DNA of 64,000 bases, taken from assembly GCF_030124325.1 (NCBI RefSeq), contig NZ_JASKLR010000012.1:62001-126000 (forward strand), in the 5' to 3' direction. A model generated the notes under the pieces. It was given only the letters and a program-made list of their open reading frames with translations. It searched no databases and was not told where the DNA came from. Shown here in pieces: positions 28,515-36,737 of this stretch. Source of the stretch: Sinorhizobium sp. 8-89 (lineage in GTDB: Bacteria > Pseudomonadota > Alphaproteobacteria > Rhizobiales > Rhizobiaceae). Numbering within the stretch: position 1 is the stretch's first letter; each line of letters starts with the position of its first letter. Position numbers and translations under genes: made by a program.

Positions 28515-30023
28515 TCAATCGTGGTCGAAAGCTTCATGGCCGAGACCGAAGCTCGGGAAGACCAGCGACTTGATCACCACCGGCACGGCGCCGGACGCCT
28601 CGAGCATAACGCCGATGTCGATGAAATCGAACTCGTCGAGTTTGATGCCGTCGATGGAGACGAGTTTCGCGATTCCGGCTTCCTGCTTGCAGTGCATCCC
28701 GACGAGACCGCCGATGTCGCCGTCGCCGACAAGGATCAGCGGATGACCGTTGCGGAGAATCGGTGCTAGCCCTTCGACGATGCCGCGACAGAAACCGTCG
28801 AGGCGTCGGTAGCTTGCCGATCCCTCCCATTCGTAGCAGACGGCCACCGCGCTCTCGCCGTCTGTGAGATCGAGCCGTGCCAAGGCCTCCCGCACAGCTT
28901 CGGCAATGGCGTCCGCGTCGATCTCCTCGCCGAAGAAGAGCGCCGGCTTGATGACCGGCACGTTGCGCACCGGCAGCATGTCGAGCGGGTCGACGAAGAT
29001 CGTGCTGCCGCTCACTTGCACCGTATATTGCGACGCGCCGACGACGGTTGCGCGGATACCCTGTTGGGGGCGCTCAAGCCGAGGAGACCAGTTCGCCAGG
29101 CGCTGTCGAAGTTCCACGGCAAGAAGCGGGCCGAGATCGCTGAAATCCTGTTCCGCATCCGCGTAGAGAAATTCGGAAACACCGCCCGAGATCATCACGA
29201 CGTCGGGCGTTGGACCGGCCGGCAACGGAGGCAACCGGTGCAGATCGGCGGTTTCCCGCCGCATCTCGCCGCCCTGCATGGCCTCGAACAGCACATCGAT
29301 CATTGAGGCGGCGATGCTTTGAGCATCCTCAGCCGTCAACAACGCGCCGAGTTCGACCGCGACCGCTGCGCGACGCGCAAAATAATAACCTGCCTCCTCG
29401 ATCCGGGTGATGCGCCGGGTGGCATCGAAGGCGATCACGCGTGCGCCGATATCGATGGCGCTGATATTGCGGATTGCGCCGTCCTCGCATAGGGCGAGCT
29501 TGGACGTGCCACCGCCGATATCTACGTTCAGCACCCGTTCGCCTTTGCCGGAGCATGCGACCGCGCCCGAGCCGAAGGCGGCAAGCGTCGTTTCCAGCCC
29601 GTCTCCGGCGCTGACAACAACGAACTTTCCGGTCTGCGCAGAAAAAATCTCGCCGATCGCCCGCGCATTGCGGCGGCGGACTGCGACGCCGGTCAGAATG
29701 AGCGCGCCAGTGTCGATCGCCCCCGGCTTGAGGCCGGCTGCCGCATATTGCTCGGCTATGAACACTCCTAGCGCCTCGGCATCAATCTCGTTGTCGCCCG
29801 CGTAAGGCGTCAGCAAGACCTCGGACTGATGCAGCAGCGTGCGCTCGACCACCATGTAGCGGGTGTCGAGCCGCTCGAGCACGATGCGCGAGAAGGCGAG
29901 GTGAGATGTCGACGAACCGATGTCGATACCGACGCTGGTCAGCCGGATCTCATCCTCGAGTTCCATGCTGCGGCCGACATTGGAAAAGAATATCCGGCCG
30001 CCCTGTTGTTCTTCCTCCAACAT
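28515..30023 (-). CDS. EutA-like reactivating-factor ATPase, copy 1
   Basis: 502 aa, actin/Hsp70-like ATPase of the EutA family, which in enteric bacteria reactivates B12-dependent ethanolamine ammonia-lyase. Phosphate-binding loops are G-I-D-I-G-S-S-T-S-H (32-41) and L-N-V-D-I-G-G-G-T-S-K (165-175). Other EutA marks are L-T-G-V-A-V-R-R-R-N-A-R-A, A-T-V-V-G-A-S-Q-Y-T-V and V-P-V-V-I-K-S-L-V-F. The full family length is kept. It follows the bicupin gene by 11 bp in the same direction. No eutB or eutC is in the window, so its client is unknown. A paralogue at 56513-58018 has the same partner. Confidence 0.88.
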   Translation of the reverse strand: MLEEEQQGGRIFFSNVGRSMELEDEIRLTSVGIDIGSSTSHLAFSRIVLERLDTRYMVVERTLLHQSEVLLTPYAGDNEIDAEALGVFIAEQYAAAGLKPGAIDTGALILTGVAVRRRNARAIGEIFSAQTGKFVVVSAGDGLETTLAAFGSGAVACSGKGERVLNVDIGGGTSKLALCEDGAIRNISAIDIGARVIAFDATRRITRIEEAGYYFARRAAVAVELGALLTAEDAQSIAASMIDVLFEAMQGGEMRRETADLHRLPPLPAGPTPDVVMISGGVSEFLYADAEQDFSDLGPLLAVELRQRLANWSPRLERPQQGIRATVVGASQYTVQVSGSTIFVDPLDMLPVRNVPVIKPALFFGEEIDADAIAEAVREALARLDLTDGESAVAVCYEWEGSASYRRLDGFCRGIVEGLAPILRNGHPLILVGDGDIGGLVGMHCKQEAGIAKLVSIDGIKLDEFDFIDIGVMLEASGAVPVVIKSLVFPSFGLGHEAFDHD

Positions 30024-30034
30024 CGCTCCGCCAA

Positions 30035-31273
30035 TCAGACGACCGTCGACATCTTTTTGGTCGTATCAGTCGGCTTCTCGTACCACTCGGGCTTCATGCG
30101 GATCTCCACGCCGTTCCGCTTGAGATGCGCCTCGTATTCGTTGCGGATAAAGGGGTCTTCCATCCAATAGGGGATGGCCGTGCCGCCTTCATTGACGTCG
30201 ATCGCCGTGTAATCCGTATGCTTTTCGCCAGGCGCGCCCGGATCGCGGCCGGGATTGTGCGGGCCGAACCAGGCCATCAGGCGGAATGGTTCCTTGGAGA
30301 CGCTGAAGTGCTGGTGATACCAGCGGGCGCCGCCGGGCGCCGCCGTCACCATGCCGAACGGACCGTAGTCGAGGCGACGCACCTTGTCGGCGTGGCCGTC
30401 CTTCCAGGGGTTGACGCCGTATTGCTCGGGCCAGGTGTAGGTATAGCCTTCGCCCTTCAGGCAGATCAGGATCGCCGCCGAGGTGTGGGCATGCGCCTTG
30501 GAATAGCGGCCGTTCTCGTGCTGGCCGATCCAGTAATAGAAGGTGTTGTTAGTCATGAAGGGCTCGACGCGGCGATAGCCGGGCGAACGCCGGTTGTCGA
30601 GCGGCAGTTCGCAGTTGACGGCGTCCGGCAGGAAGTTCGTGCGCCGCATGGCGAGACCGCGCACCGGATCGGGCTCGATCTCTTCGCGATATTTGTAGAA
30701 GTCGTCGGCGCCCGAAAAACGATCGCGGAAGACGTAAGGGTTGTTGAATACGGCGTCGGCGTTCTGGATCTGGTTGAGCACGTTTGGCGCCGTGGTGCCG
30801 CCGAGCAGTAGCGCAGGACTGTTGGTCGCATTGACGATGCGGTGCCATGCATTCATCGGGATGGAGAACATGGAGCCCTCCTGCCACTCAAAGACGTGCT
30901 TGCGGCCTTCGCCCTCGAGCCAGACCTCGGTGGAGCCGCGCCCCTCGACCACGATGTAGATCTCCTCATACATGTGCTTCTCGGCGTTGAGTGCGCCGGC
31001 GGCGGGGACCTCGACGAGGTGGCAGCCCCATTTGGTTTCGGTGCCGTAGAGCTGGATATAGGTGCCGTTGCCGCCGGTCCGCTTCCATGGTTTCAACGGC
31101 AGATTCTTCACGCTCGAAACACCGAGCTCGCGAAAGACCGGAATGCCTTCCTCTTCCATGAACTGATCATAGGGCGTCGGCTGTTTCTTGAACTCGCCGA
31201 AACCAGCCTTCTTGGTGCCGGCGGGCTCATGCCAATGCGTACCGGTGCCGCCGCCAAGTGGGTCCTGATGCAT
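30035..31273 (-). CDS. Bicupin protein partnered with EutA-like ATPase, copy 1
   Basis: 412 aa with two cupin domains. The first (about 90-165) has K-H-M-Y-E-E-I-Y and P-M-N-A-W-H-R-I-V-N; its first His pair is incomplete (H-M-Y). The second (about 255-350) has A-H-A-H and W-Y-H-Q-H-F, so the C-terminal domain looks metal-competent. No signal peptide. GAGGAG precedes the ATG. It is upstream of the EutA-like gene in one operon. It could be a ring-cleavage dioxygenase or an isomerase/decarboxylase, but no specific function is recognised. Its paralogue is at 55104-56345. Confidence 0.85.
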   Translation of the reverse strand: MHQDPLGGGTGTHWHEPAGTKKAGFGEFKKQPTPYDQFMEEEGIPVFRELGVSSVKNLPLKPWKRTGGNGTYIQLYGTETKWGCHLVEVPAAGALNAEKHMYEEIYIVVEGRGSTEVWLEGEGRKHVFEWQEGSMFSIPMNAWHRIVNATNSPALLLGGTTAPNVLNQIQNADAVFNNPYVFRDRFSGADDFYKYREEIEPDPVRGLAMRRTNFLPDAVNCELPLDNRRSPGYRRVEPFMTNNTFYYWIGQHENGRYSKAHAHTSAAILICLKGEGYTYTWPEQYGVNPWKDGHADKVRRLDYGPFGMVTAAPGGARWYHQHFSVSKEPFRLMAWFGPHNPGRDPGAPGEKHTDYTAIDVNEGGTAIPYWMEDPFIRNEYEAHLKRNGVEIRMKPEWYEKPTDTTKKMSTVV

Positions 31274-31387
31274 TCCTGTCTCCTCTCGGTTGTCGCAGTC
31301 GGGCAGGGCGAGCCGCGCTCGCGCCGGGGGAGCGTGTCTGCTCCGGATTGCCCGTTTCAGCCAGACGCTAACAGACGGAGGGAATGA

Positions 31388-31421
31388 CGGTAGTGCGTTT
31401 TCGGAAAGGCCTCCTTTCCGA
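31388..31421 (-). promoter_or_regulatory. 34-nt element upstream of cupin-EutA module 1
   Basis: Read on the minus strand, this begins with a dyad whose arms are TCGGAAAGG and CCTTTCCGA and continues with AAACGCACTACCG. It starts about 115-148 nt before the cupin start codon. The element at 55017-55050, upstream of the second module, matches 27 of 34 positions, including an almost unbroken TTTCCGAAAAC-CACTACCG block. It is therefore a strong candidate operator or promoter element common to both modules. Confidence 0.65.
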
Positions 31422-31489
31422 TCCGATCGAAAGTCTGCGTCGCAGTAGGCGAGTAGGCGAGCTAGCGGGGCCGCGAACTGCGTCGCTTC

Positions 31490-32239
31490 TCAGCTGCGGG
31501 CGACGGTCTTGGAGATGATGCCGGCACAGAACACGACGCGCTCGGCGACATTCTCGATCATTTTCGAATTGGTGCGGGAATCCCTGAGTGTCAGGCTCAG
31601 GCTGCCGAGAATTTCAGAGCGGCTGTCGAAGACGGGGGCCGCCACGCCGGTCACGCCGGGCGTCACATCGCCTGTCGTGCTCACCCAGCCCCGCTGCCTG
31701 TGCTCCCTCAGCGCAGCCTTGACTTCCTTCAGCGTCGTCCCGAGGCCGGCGGCCGCGAACTGTTCAGGTACCAGGCCGTAGAACTTGCGCAACTGATGAT
31801 CGGGCAGATAGGCGAGGATGCCGAGCGATGCGGCTCCGTGAAGGAGCGAGCGTCTGCGTCCGCGCTCGTAGTTGCTGTGGATCGTATCCGTGCCGCTTTC
31901 CTGGTGGACGCACAGCACGTCGAACCGGTATCGGCGGCAGAGGAGGGCGATGCCACGGAACTGGCTGGCGAGCTCTTCCATCACCGGGCGCGCCGCCCGG
32001 ATGAGCACGTCGCCCGTCCGGATCTTGTAGTCCAGTTCGACGATCCGCGGACCGAGCATGTAGCCGACAGAGGGCAGCGACGTGAGAAGACCCGCATCCG
32101 TCAGCGTCTTCAGATAACGATAGAGTGTCGAGCGAGTGTAGCCGAGCCGTTCATGCATCTCCTCGAACGTGACGGCAACGGCGTCCTCGCCGCTGTCGAA
32201 AAGATCGAGAATGCCGAGCATCTTTTCGTGGCTGTTCAA
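31490..32239 (-). CDS. IclR family transcriptional regulator
   Basis: About 249 aa. N-terminal winged HTH (T-F-E-E-M-H-E-R-L-G-Y-T-R-S-T-L-Y-R-Y-L-K-T-L, about 24-46) and an IclR effector domain (G-D-V-T-P-G-V-T-G-V-A-A-P-V-F). The start is probably TTG at 32239, preceded by GGGGGA; an ATG at 32221 would cut into the HTH. It lies directly upstream of the cupin-EutA operon in the same direction and could control it or the oxygenase genes. IclR proteins often bind short palindromes such as those noted at 33777 and 47578. Confidence 0.88.
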   Translation of the reverse strand: MNSHEKMLGILDLFDSGEDAVAVTFEEMHERLGYTRSTLYRYLKTLTDAGLLTSLPSVGYMLGPRIVELDYKIRTGDVLIRAARPVMEELASQFRGIALLCRRYRFDVLCVHQESGTDTIHSNYERGRRRSLLHGAASLGILAYLPDHQLRKFYGLVPEQFAAAGLGTTLKEVKAALREHRQRGWVSTTGDVTPGVTGVAAPVFDSRSEILGSLSLTLRDSRTNSKMIENVAERVVFCAGIISKTVARS

Positions 32240-32503
32240 GCGGCGGTCCCCCGCAGGTCAGCAGGAAAGAAGCCGAAAAGAAGGGAAAGACGCGAAGTCA
32301 GACCGATCACGGATGGCGACATCGATACTCGTACTCGAAGCTCAGGAGCCGGCGAGGCGGCCCGTTTTGCGCGGCGGAGCGGCGTTCACCGGTCCGCCAA
32401 TGTGGGATTCGCGCACATCTTGTGCCAGCCACATGCTTCCTTCAAGCAGCAAATTTCAGAGGCCGGTCGCCCGACCTCATCGTCGTTTCTCAGCAGAGCT
32501 TGG

Positions 32504-33277
32504 TCACGCGTTCCACGCTTCGGGGAAGATGCCGTCCCGGATGGCGCCGCGGGCGTAGTAATTCCAGAGCTTGCGGATGTGATGCCCGCGCCTGAAGCCA
32601 TGGGAGAAGGACTCGATTTCGGCTTCTGTCAGCGGCTTCAGCTTGCCGATCGCGGCGGCACGATAGGCGGCCTCGGCGTTCTCGACGAGGTGCAGCGAAT
32701 CGATGAAGACGCCGCGCACCGTTTCGGCGGTAACGATCTGCCCATGTGCGCGAATTTGCATGGCGTGGTGCGGTCCGAGCGTTGCAACGATACCCCGACC
32801 CTTTTCGGCATCGTCCACGTGGGCGGGATCCGGATGGACCGGAATACCGCTCTTCCAGCGGACCGCGTGGTTCTTGAAGGGCAGCAGCGGTACGTCCTCG
32901 ACCAGCGTGAAGACGTTCGTCACGTCGTGATGGAAGTGTGCGATCGAATTAACGTCCATCCTTGCGCGAAAAATCTCACAATGAAGGAATACCTCAGAAG
33001 GAGGTTTGACGCCTTCGGGGCCGGACACGACCTTGCCGTCGAGGTCGCAGACCAGGAGATCGTCGGGAGACACTTCCGCACGACTCTTCTCCTGCGGCTG
33101 GATCAGGAAGGTGACGCCTCCCGGCAGCCGGGCACTGACATGGCCGCTATACTCCAGTATTTTCAAGCTGTTGAGCAGCCGCGTGCTCATTGCCACATCA
33201 AGGCGCAAGGACGCTTCGGACGGTGCGTCCGCCGTCTCCGCGGCCGCCGCACTGTCGCTTTTCTTATGAACCTGCAT
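32504..33277 (-). CDS. Class II aldolase family protein, 3,4-dihydroxyphthalate decarboxylase-like
   Basis: 257 aa. Zn-site residues H-F-H (I-A-H-F-H-H-D-V-T, about 117-125) and a later His (R-A-H-G-Q-I-V) are present. The overall pattern fits the class II aldolase decarboxylases of phthalate pathways better than sugar-phosphate aldolases. GGAGG precedes the ATG. It stands alone on the minus strand next to the Rieske ferredoxin gene. The dyad at 33288-33309 covers its leader and suggests specific regulation. Confidence 0.82.
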   Translation of the reverse strand: MQVHKKSDSAAAAETADAPSEASLRLDVAMSTRLLNSLKILEYSGHVSARLPGGVTFLIQPQEKSRAEVSPDDLLVCDLDGKVVSGPEGVKPPSEVFLHCEIFRARMDVNSIAHFHHDVTNVFTLVEDVPLLPFKNHAVRWKSGIPVHPDPAHVDDAEKGRGIVATLGPHHAMQIRAHGQIVTAETVRGVFIDSLHLVENAEAAYRAAAIGKLKPLTEAEIESFSHGFRRGHHIRKLWNYYARGAIRDGIFPEAWNA

Positions 33278-33287
33278 GAGTTCCTCC

Positions 33288-33313
33288 GTGAGATAGAATA
33301 AATCTCACATTAT
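33288..33313 (-). promoter_or_regulatory. Inverted repeat and -10-like box before class II aldolase gene
   Basis: GTGAGAT (33288-33294) and ATCTCAC (33303-33309) form a perfect inverted repeat with an 8-nt spacer, just upstream of the start codon. Read on the minus strand, the distal arm is embedded in TATAATGTGAGATTT, where TATAAT could be a -10 box. TAATGTGAGATTT is identical to 26681-26693. A repressor bound here would block transcription start. Confidence 0.5.
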
Positions 33314-33378
33314 ACGACTTCTTTGCTTTCGCAAGCGCGCCGGAGCGTCGGTCATCGGCCGCACACGAAGGAGTGGCG

Positions 33379-33696
33379 TTAAACCTCTATCGTGACGTTC
33401 TCGTCCTCGATCACCACCTTGTAGGTCTTGATCGGGATCATGCAGGGCGGTGTGACCACTTCGCCCGTGCGTACGTCGAACGCGCCGTTGTGGAAGTCAC
33501 ACTCGATCGTGTGGCCGTCGAGATAGCCCTCGGAAAGCGAACCTGGGCCGTGCGTGCACAGGTCGTCGGTAACGTAAAACACGCCGTTGACGTTGAAGAC
33601 GGCGAGGGTGAGGTCGCCTTCCTCAACGCGTATCGCGCTGTCCCAGTCGACGTCGCTCGTGGAACACAGCCTAATTCTGGTGCTTGCCTCGGCCAT
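33379..33696 (-). CDS. Rieske-type ferredoxin of an aromatic oxygenase
   Basis: 105 aa. The Rieske [2Fe-2S] ligands are C47-T-H49 and C66-D-F-H69, and the length fits small NirD/BphA3-like oxygenase ferredoxins. GGAGGAG is upstream of the ATG. It is divergently placed from the Rieske oxygenase gene, sharing a 222-bp promoter region with an IclR-type palindrome. It probably passes electrons from the reductase at 36738 to the oxygenase (inference). Confidence 0.9.
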   Translation of the reverse strand: MAEASTRIRLCSTSDVDWDSAIRVEEGDLTLAVFNVNGVFYVTDDLCTHGPGSLSEGYLDGHTIECDFHNGAFDVRTGEVVTPPCMIPIKTYKVVIEDENVTIEV

Positions 33697-33776
33697 TCCT
33701 GGCTCCTCCTTCGTTGCGTTGCAGGCCCGCTTGACGGGACGGTCATCAGATTGTACGTTGCTTAAAAAGAAACAGC

Positions 33777-33793
33777 GTTCCGTATATAGGAAC
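33777..33793. promoter_or_regulatory. IclR-type operator, copy 1 (Rieske promoter)
   Basis: GTTCCGTATATAGGAAC is an inverted repeat (GTTCC-N7-GGAAC) in the divergent promoter of the Rieske ferredoxin and oxygenase genes. Its reverse complement matches the palindrome at 47578-47594 in 16 of 17 positions. GTTCC/GGAAC arms are typical of IclR-family sites. Two IclR genes are in this cluster. Confidence 0.65.
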
Positions 33794-33918
33794 ACCAAGA
33801 AAATACCTGATCGATCGAGAACGTCAACCCGAAATTCGGGAATGCCCGCGAGACGGTCGGAAGAAGGCGACGCAATTCGGCGCACCGCTCAACCGGTCCG
33901 CAACATGGAGGAAGTGAA

Positions 33919-35205
33919 ATGCTCAGGAAGGAACAGAACGATCTTCTAACGCAGACAGGCCCCGGCACGCCGATGGGCGACATGTTTCGCTGTTATTGGA
34001 TCCCGGCGCTGCTTGCGGAGGAGTTGCCCGACAACGATTGCGCGCCCGTCCGTGTGAAGCTTCTGAGCGAGCGCCTGCTCGCCTTCCGTGACAGCGAAGG
34101 CCGCTACGGGCTGATCGACGAATTCTGCGCCCATCGCGGCGTCTCGCTCTGGTTCGGGCGCAACGAGCAGGGCGGTCTGCGCTGCCCCTATCACGGCTGG
34201 AAATACGACCACACCGGCCAGTGCACCGAAGTGCCTTCGGAACTGAAGGAAAGCGGCTACTGCGGCAAGATCAAGCTGAAATCCTATCCGCTGATCAAGA
34301 TCGGTGACATCCTCTGGACCTACATGGGGCCGGCGGAAAAGCAACCGCCGCATCCCGAATGGGAGTTCGCGCTCGTTCCTTCAGAACAAACCTTCACATC
34401 GAAGCGCTGGCAGGAGTGCAACTGGCTGCAGGCGATGGAGGGTGGCATCGATTCCAGCCACGTCTCCTGGTTGCACAGCGGCAATCTCAACAGCGACCCG
34501 CTGTTCAAGGGCGCACGCGGCAACAAATACAACATGTCGGATGCGAGGCCCTTCTTCGAGGTGACCGACAGCGAGGGTGGTCTGTTCATCGGCGCCCGAC
34601 GGAATGCCGAAGAAGGCCATTACTATTGGCGCGTCACACCCTGGGTCATGCCCTCCTTCACAATGGTTCCGCCACGCGGCGACCATCCCGTTCATGGTCA
34701 CTTCTGGATTCCGATCGACGACGAGAACTGCTGGGCCTGGAGCTTCGACTATCACCCCGTTCGCGCGCTGGCGAAAGAGGAACGTCAGGCGATGATCGAC
34801 GGCAAGGGCATCCATGTCGCCTATGTGCCTGGAACCTACCGGCCGCTTGCCAACAAGGACAATGATTACCTCATGGACCGCGAGGCCCAGCGCAAGGGCA
34901 TCACCTATTCTGGCGTCGAAGGCATCGCGATGCAGGACGCCTCGCTGCAGGAAAGCATGGGGCCGATCGTCGATCGCAGCAAGGAAAACCTGGTTTCGAC
35001 CGACAACGGCATCATCATGGCACGACACCGCCTGCTGAAGGCCGCTCGCGCATTGCGTGACAAAGGCGTCGTTCCTCCGGGCGTCGATCCGGTTCATCAC
35101 CGCGTCCGTTCGGCTGCGATCGTGCTGCCGGTCGATAAATCCTATGTCGATGTTGCTGACGAGGCGTTGACCGTGATCGAGGGCAAGGCGCCGACCAGCG
35201 TTTGA
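33919..35205 (+). CDS. Rieske aromatic-ring oxygenase, phthalate 4,5-dioxygenase-like large subunit
   Basis: 428 aa. The N-terminal Rieske domain has C70-x-H72 and C89-x-x-H92. The catalytic domain holds the mononuclear iron residues in G-G-I-D-S-S-H-V-S-W-L-H (H181, H186, with D178 as the bridging Asp). The start L-L-T-Q-T-G-P-G-T-P-M-G-D-M-F-R resembles the phthalate 4,5-dioxygenase/vanillate demethylase-type (alpha-only) oxygenases. GGAGGAAG precedes the ATG. Neighbouring decarboxylases point to a phthalate-like substrate, but the exact one cannot be read from the sequence. Confidence 0.9.
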   Translation: MLRKEQNDLLTQTGPGTPMGDMFRCYWIPALLAEELPDNDCAPVRVKLLSERLLAFRDSEGRYGLIDEFCAHRGVSLWFGRNEQGGLRCPYHGWKYDHTGQCTEVPSELKESGYCGKIKLKSYPLIKIGDILWTYMGPAEKQPPHPEWEFALVPSEQTFTSKRWQECNWLQAMEGGIDSSHVSWLHSGNLNSDPLFKGARGNKYNMSDARPFFEVTDSEGGLFIGARRNAEEGHYYWRVTPWVMPSFTMVPPRGDHPVHGHFWIPIDDENCWAWSFDYHPVRALAKEERQAMIDGKGIHVAYVPGTYRPLANKDNDYLMDREAQRKGITYSGVEGIAMQDASLQESMGPIVDRSKENLVSTDNGIIMARHRLLKAARALRDKGVVPPGVDPVHHRVRSAAIVLPVDKSYVDVADEALTVIEGKAPTSV

Positions 35206-35290
35206 GGTGGGGGCCGGGACACGGATCCCGGCGGCTCAGTCGTCGGGATCCGTGGTTTGCCCACAGCTGGTTTTAATGAGGAGAAATGTC

Positions 35291-35812
35291 ATGCAGCTCG
35301 GACTGAGCGAAAGTGCGCGCTTCGCCACCGCGGAGGAAGCACGTTTCCGTATCGCATACCCGAATTCGAGGCCACGCAAGTCCCGTGTCATCGCTTTGGA
35401 TGAACCGAGTCTGGCGATGCTGCGCACGCTTGCCGACATGCCCTGGAGCGGCGCGCATTTCCTGCGTTACGTCAACGCAAAAGGAGCAACTGATTCCCTG
35501 CACATGCTGCCGGTCGACGCGTTCTTGGAGGACCTTGAAGGGAAGAGGTTCAGCCTCGCCGACGAGCTCGCCGATGCCGACATCATCGTCATGGTGACGA
35601 CAGCCGGTACCGCGGCTGAAGCCGCAGAAGTGATCGGCAATGCCTGTTTCGTCCGCAACAAGCTGGCGACCGGACTTGTGCGCAACGCCGAGGGTATCTC
35701 CGCCGAGGATCTGGCACGCACGCTGACGACCATGCGTCCGTTCGCGGCGATGCTGGTGGTCTCCAACGGCGACGAATATGTCGGCGAAATGCTGAGCGCG
35801 CTCAGGGTTTGA
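35291..35812 (+). CDS. Conserved hypothetical protein in oxygenase operon
   Basis: 173 aa, soluble, no signal. GAGGAG lies upstream of the ATG at 35291. Visible features are A-D-I-I-V-M-V-T-T-A-G-T-A-A-E-A-A-E-V-I-G, which looks like a nucleotide- or dinucleotide-binding type beta-alpha unit, and a C-terminal M-L-V-V-S-N-G-D-E-Y-V-G-E-M-L. I do not recognise the family. It lies 85 bp after the Rieske oxygenase and before an IclR gene and the reductase, so it probably serves the oxygenase system. Confidence 0.7.
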   Translation: MQLGLSESARFATAEEARFRIAYPNSRPRKSRVIALDEPSLAMLRTLADMPWSGAHFLRYVNAKGATDSLHMLPVDAFLEDLEGKRFSLADELADADIIVMVTTAGTAAEAAEVIGNACFVRNKLATGLVRNAEGISAEDLARTLTTMRPFAAMLVVSNGDEYVGEMLSALRV

Positions 35813-35838
35813 GATCGGCAGGGTGGTGATGTGAGACC

Positions 35839-36735
35839 ATGGCAACTGTGTTATGGACGAGCCGTAACTCTCGCGATGAAACGGACAATCACGCCATGAA
35901 CGCACCCACCAAACCACCCGCGCGCGGAGGAAAAGGCCCCGCCGGCAAGCGCAACCGCCTCTCGTCAGTAACGACGGCGATCCGTCTCCTAAAGGCTTTT
36001 TCCGAGGACGAGGCCGAGATCGGCGTCAGCGCCCTGGCGCAAAGGCTGAAGGTCGCAAAGAGCACGGTCCATCGTTTGGCGGTGACGCTCGTAACCGAAG
36101 GGTTGCTCGAGCAGAACCCGCAAACCGAACGCTATCGGCTTGGCGTCGGCCTTTTCGCCCTCGGTACGCTTGTCCGCCGGCGCATGGATCTCTCCAACGA
36201 GGCGAGACCCTATCTGTTCGATCTGCGCAAGCTGACGGGCGAAACGATCATTCTGGGCATCCCCTCCGACGGCGAGGTGATGCACGTCTATGACCTTGAG
36301 AGCCCGCAGGCCCTGGCGATGAAATCCGATCTCGGCGCGCGCAAGCCCGCCCATTGCAGTGCCGTCGGGCGCGCGATCTTCGCCTTCGCCCCGGAACCGG
36401 CCATCGAGCGGATGCTTGCCGGGCCGCTGCAGCGCCGAACGGCGAAGACGATTACCGATCCGGCACGCCTGAGGGAGATGCTGGCCGAGGTTCGGGAACG
36501 CGGCTACGCCATCGAGGACGAGGAAAGCGAACCCGGAATCCGCGGCATTGCCGCTCCGGTGCGCGATTCGACTGGCGCTGTCGTCGGCGCGGTCGGTATC
36601 GCTGGCCCATTGCAGCGGCTGTCTCTCGAGGCGCTTGAAGGCTTTTCGCCGGCGCTTCTCGAAGCGGTCGCGGCCATTTCATCCCGCCTCGGTTACACGG
36701 CGGCCTTTCGAGAGAGATACGACTTAGGGAGTTGA
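35839..36735 (+). CDS. IclR family transcriptional regulator
   Basis: 298 aa (279 if the ATG at 35896 is used). HTH about 55-80 (V-S-A-L-A-Q-R-L-K-V-A-K-S-T-V-H-R-L-A-V-T-L) and an IclR effector domain with A-H-C-S-A-V-G-R-A and the E-P-G-I-R-G-I-A-A-P-V-R block. It is encoded within the oxygenase operon; its stop is 2 bp before the reductase ATG. It is a plausible regulator of the 17-bp palindromes at 33777 and 47578. Confidence 0.9.
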   Translation: MATVLWTSRNSRDETDNHAMNAPTKPPARGGKGPAGKRNRLSSVTTAIRLLKAFSEDEAEIGVSALAQRLKVAKSTVHRLAVTLVTEGLLEQNPQTERYRLGVGLFALGTLVRRRMDLSNEARPYLFDLRKLTGETIILGIPSDGEVMHVYDLESPQALAMKSDLGARKPAHCSAVGRAIFAFAPEPAIERMLAGPLQRRTAKTITDPARLREMLAEVRERGYAIEDEESEPGIRGIAAPVRDSTGAVVGAVGIAGPLQRLSLEALEGFSPALLEAVAAISSRLGYTAAFRERYDLGS

Positions 36736-36737
36736 AC

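Noticed and set aside
26618..28537. 639-codon open frame on the minus strand
   Set aside because: Antisense to the FAD monooxygenase, whose motifs are intact. No family features in the shadow translation.
28515..30023. Remnant of an ethanolamine utilisation (eut) operon
   Set aside because: No eutB, eutC, eutR or shell-protein genes in the window, and the same EutA-like gene is paired with a bicupin twice. An independent module is more likely than a remnant.
31700..33301. 533-codon open frame on the plus strand
   Set aside because: Runs across an IclR gene, an intergenic region and a class II aldolase gene on the other strand; no domains.
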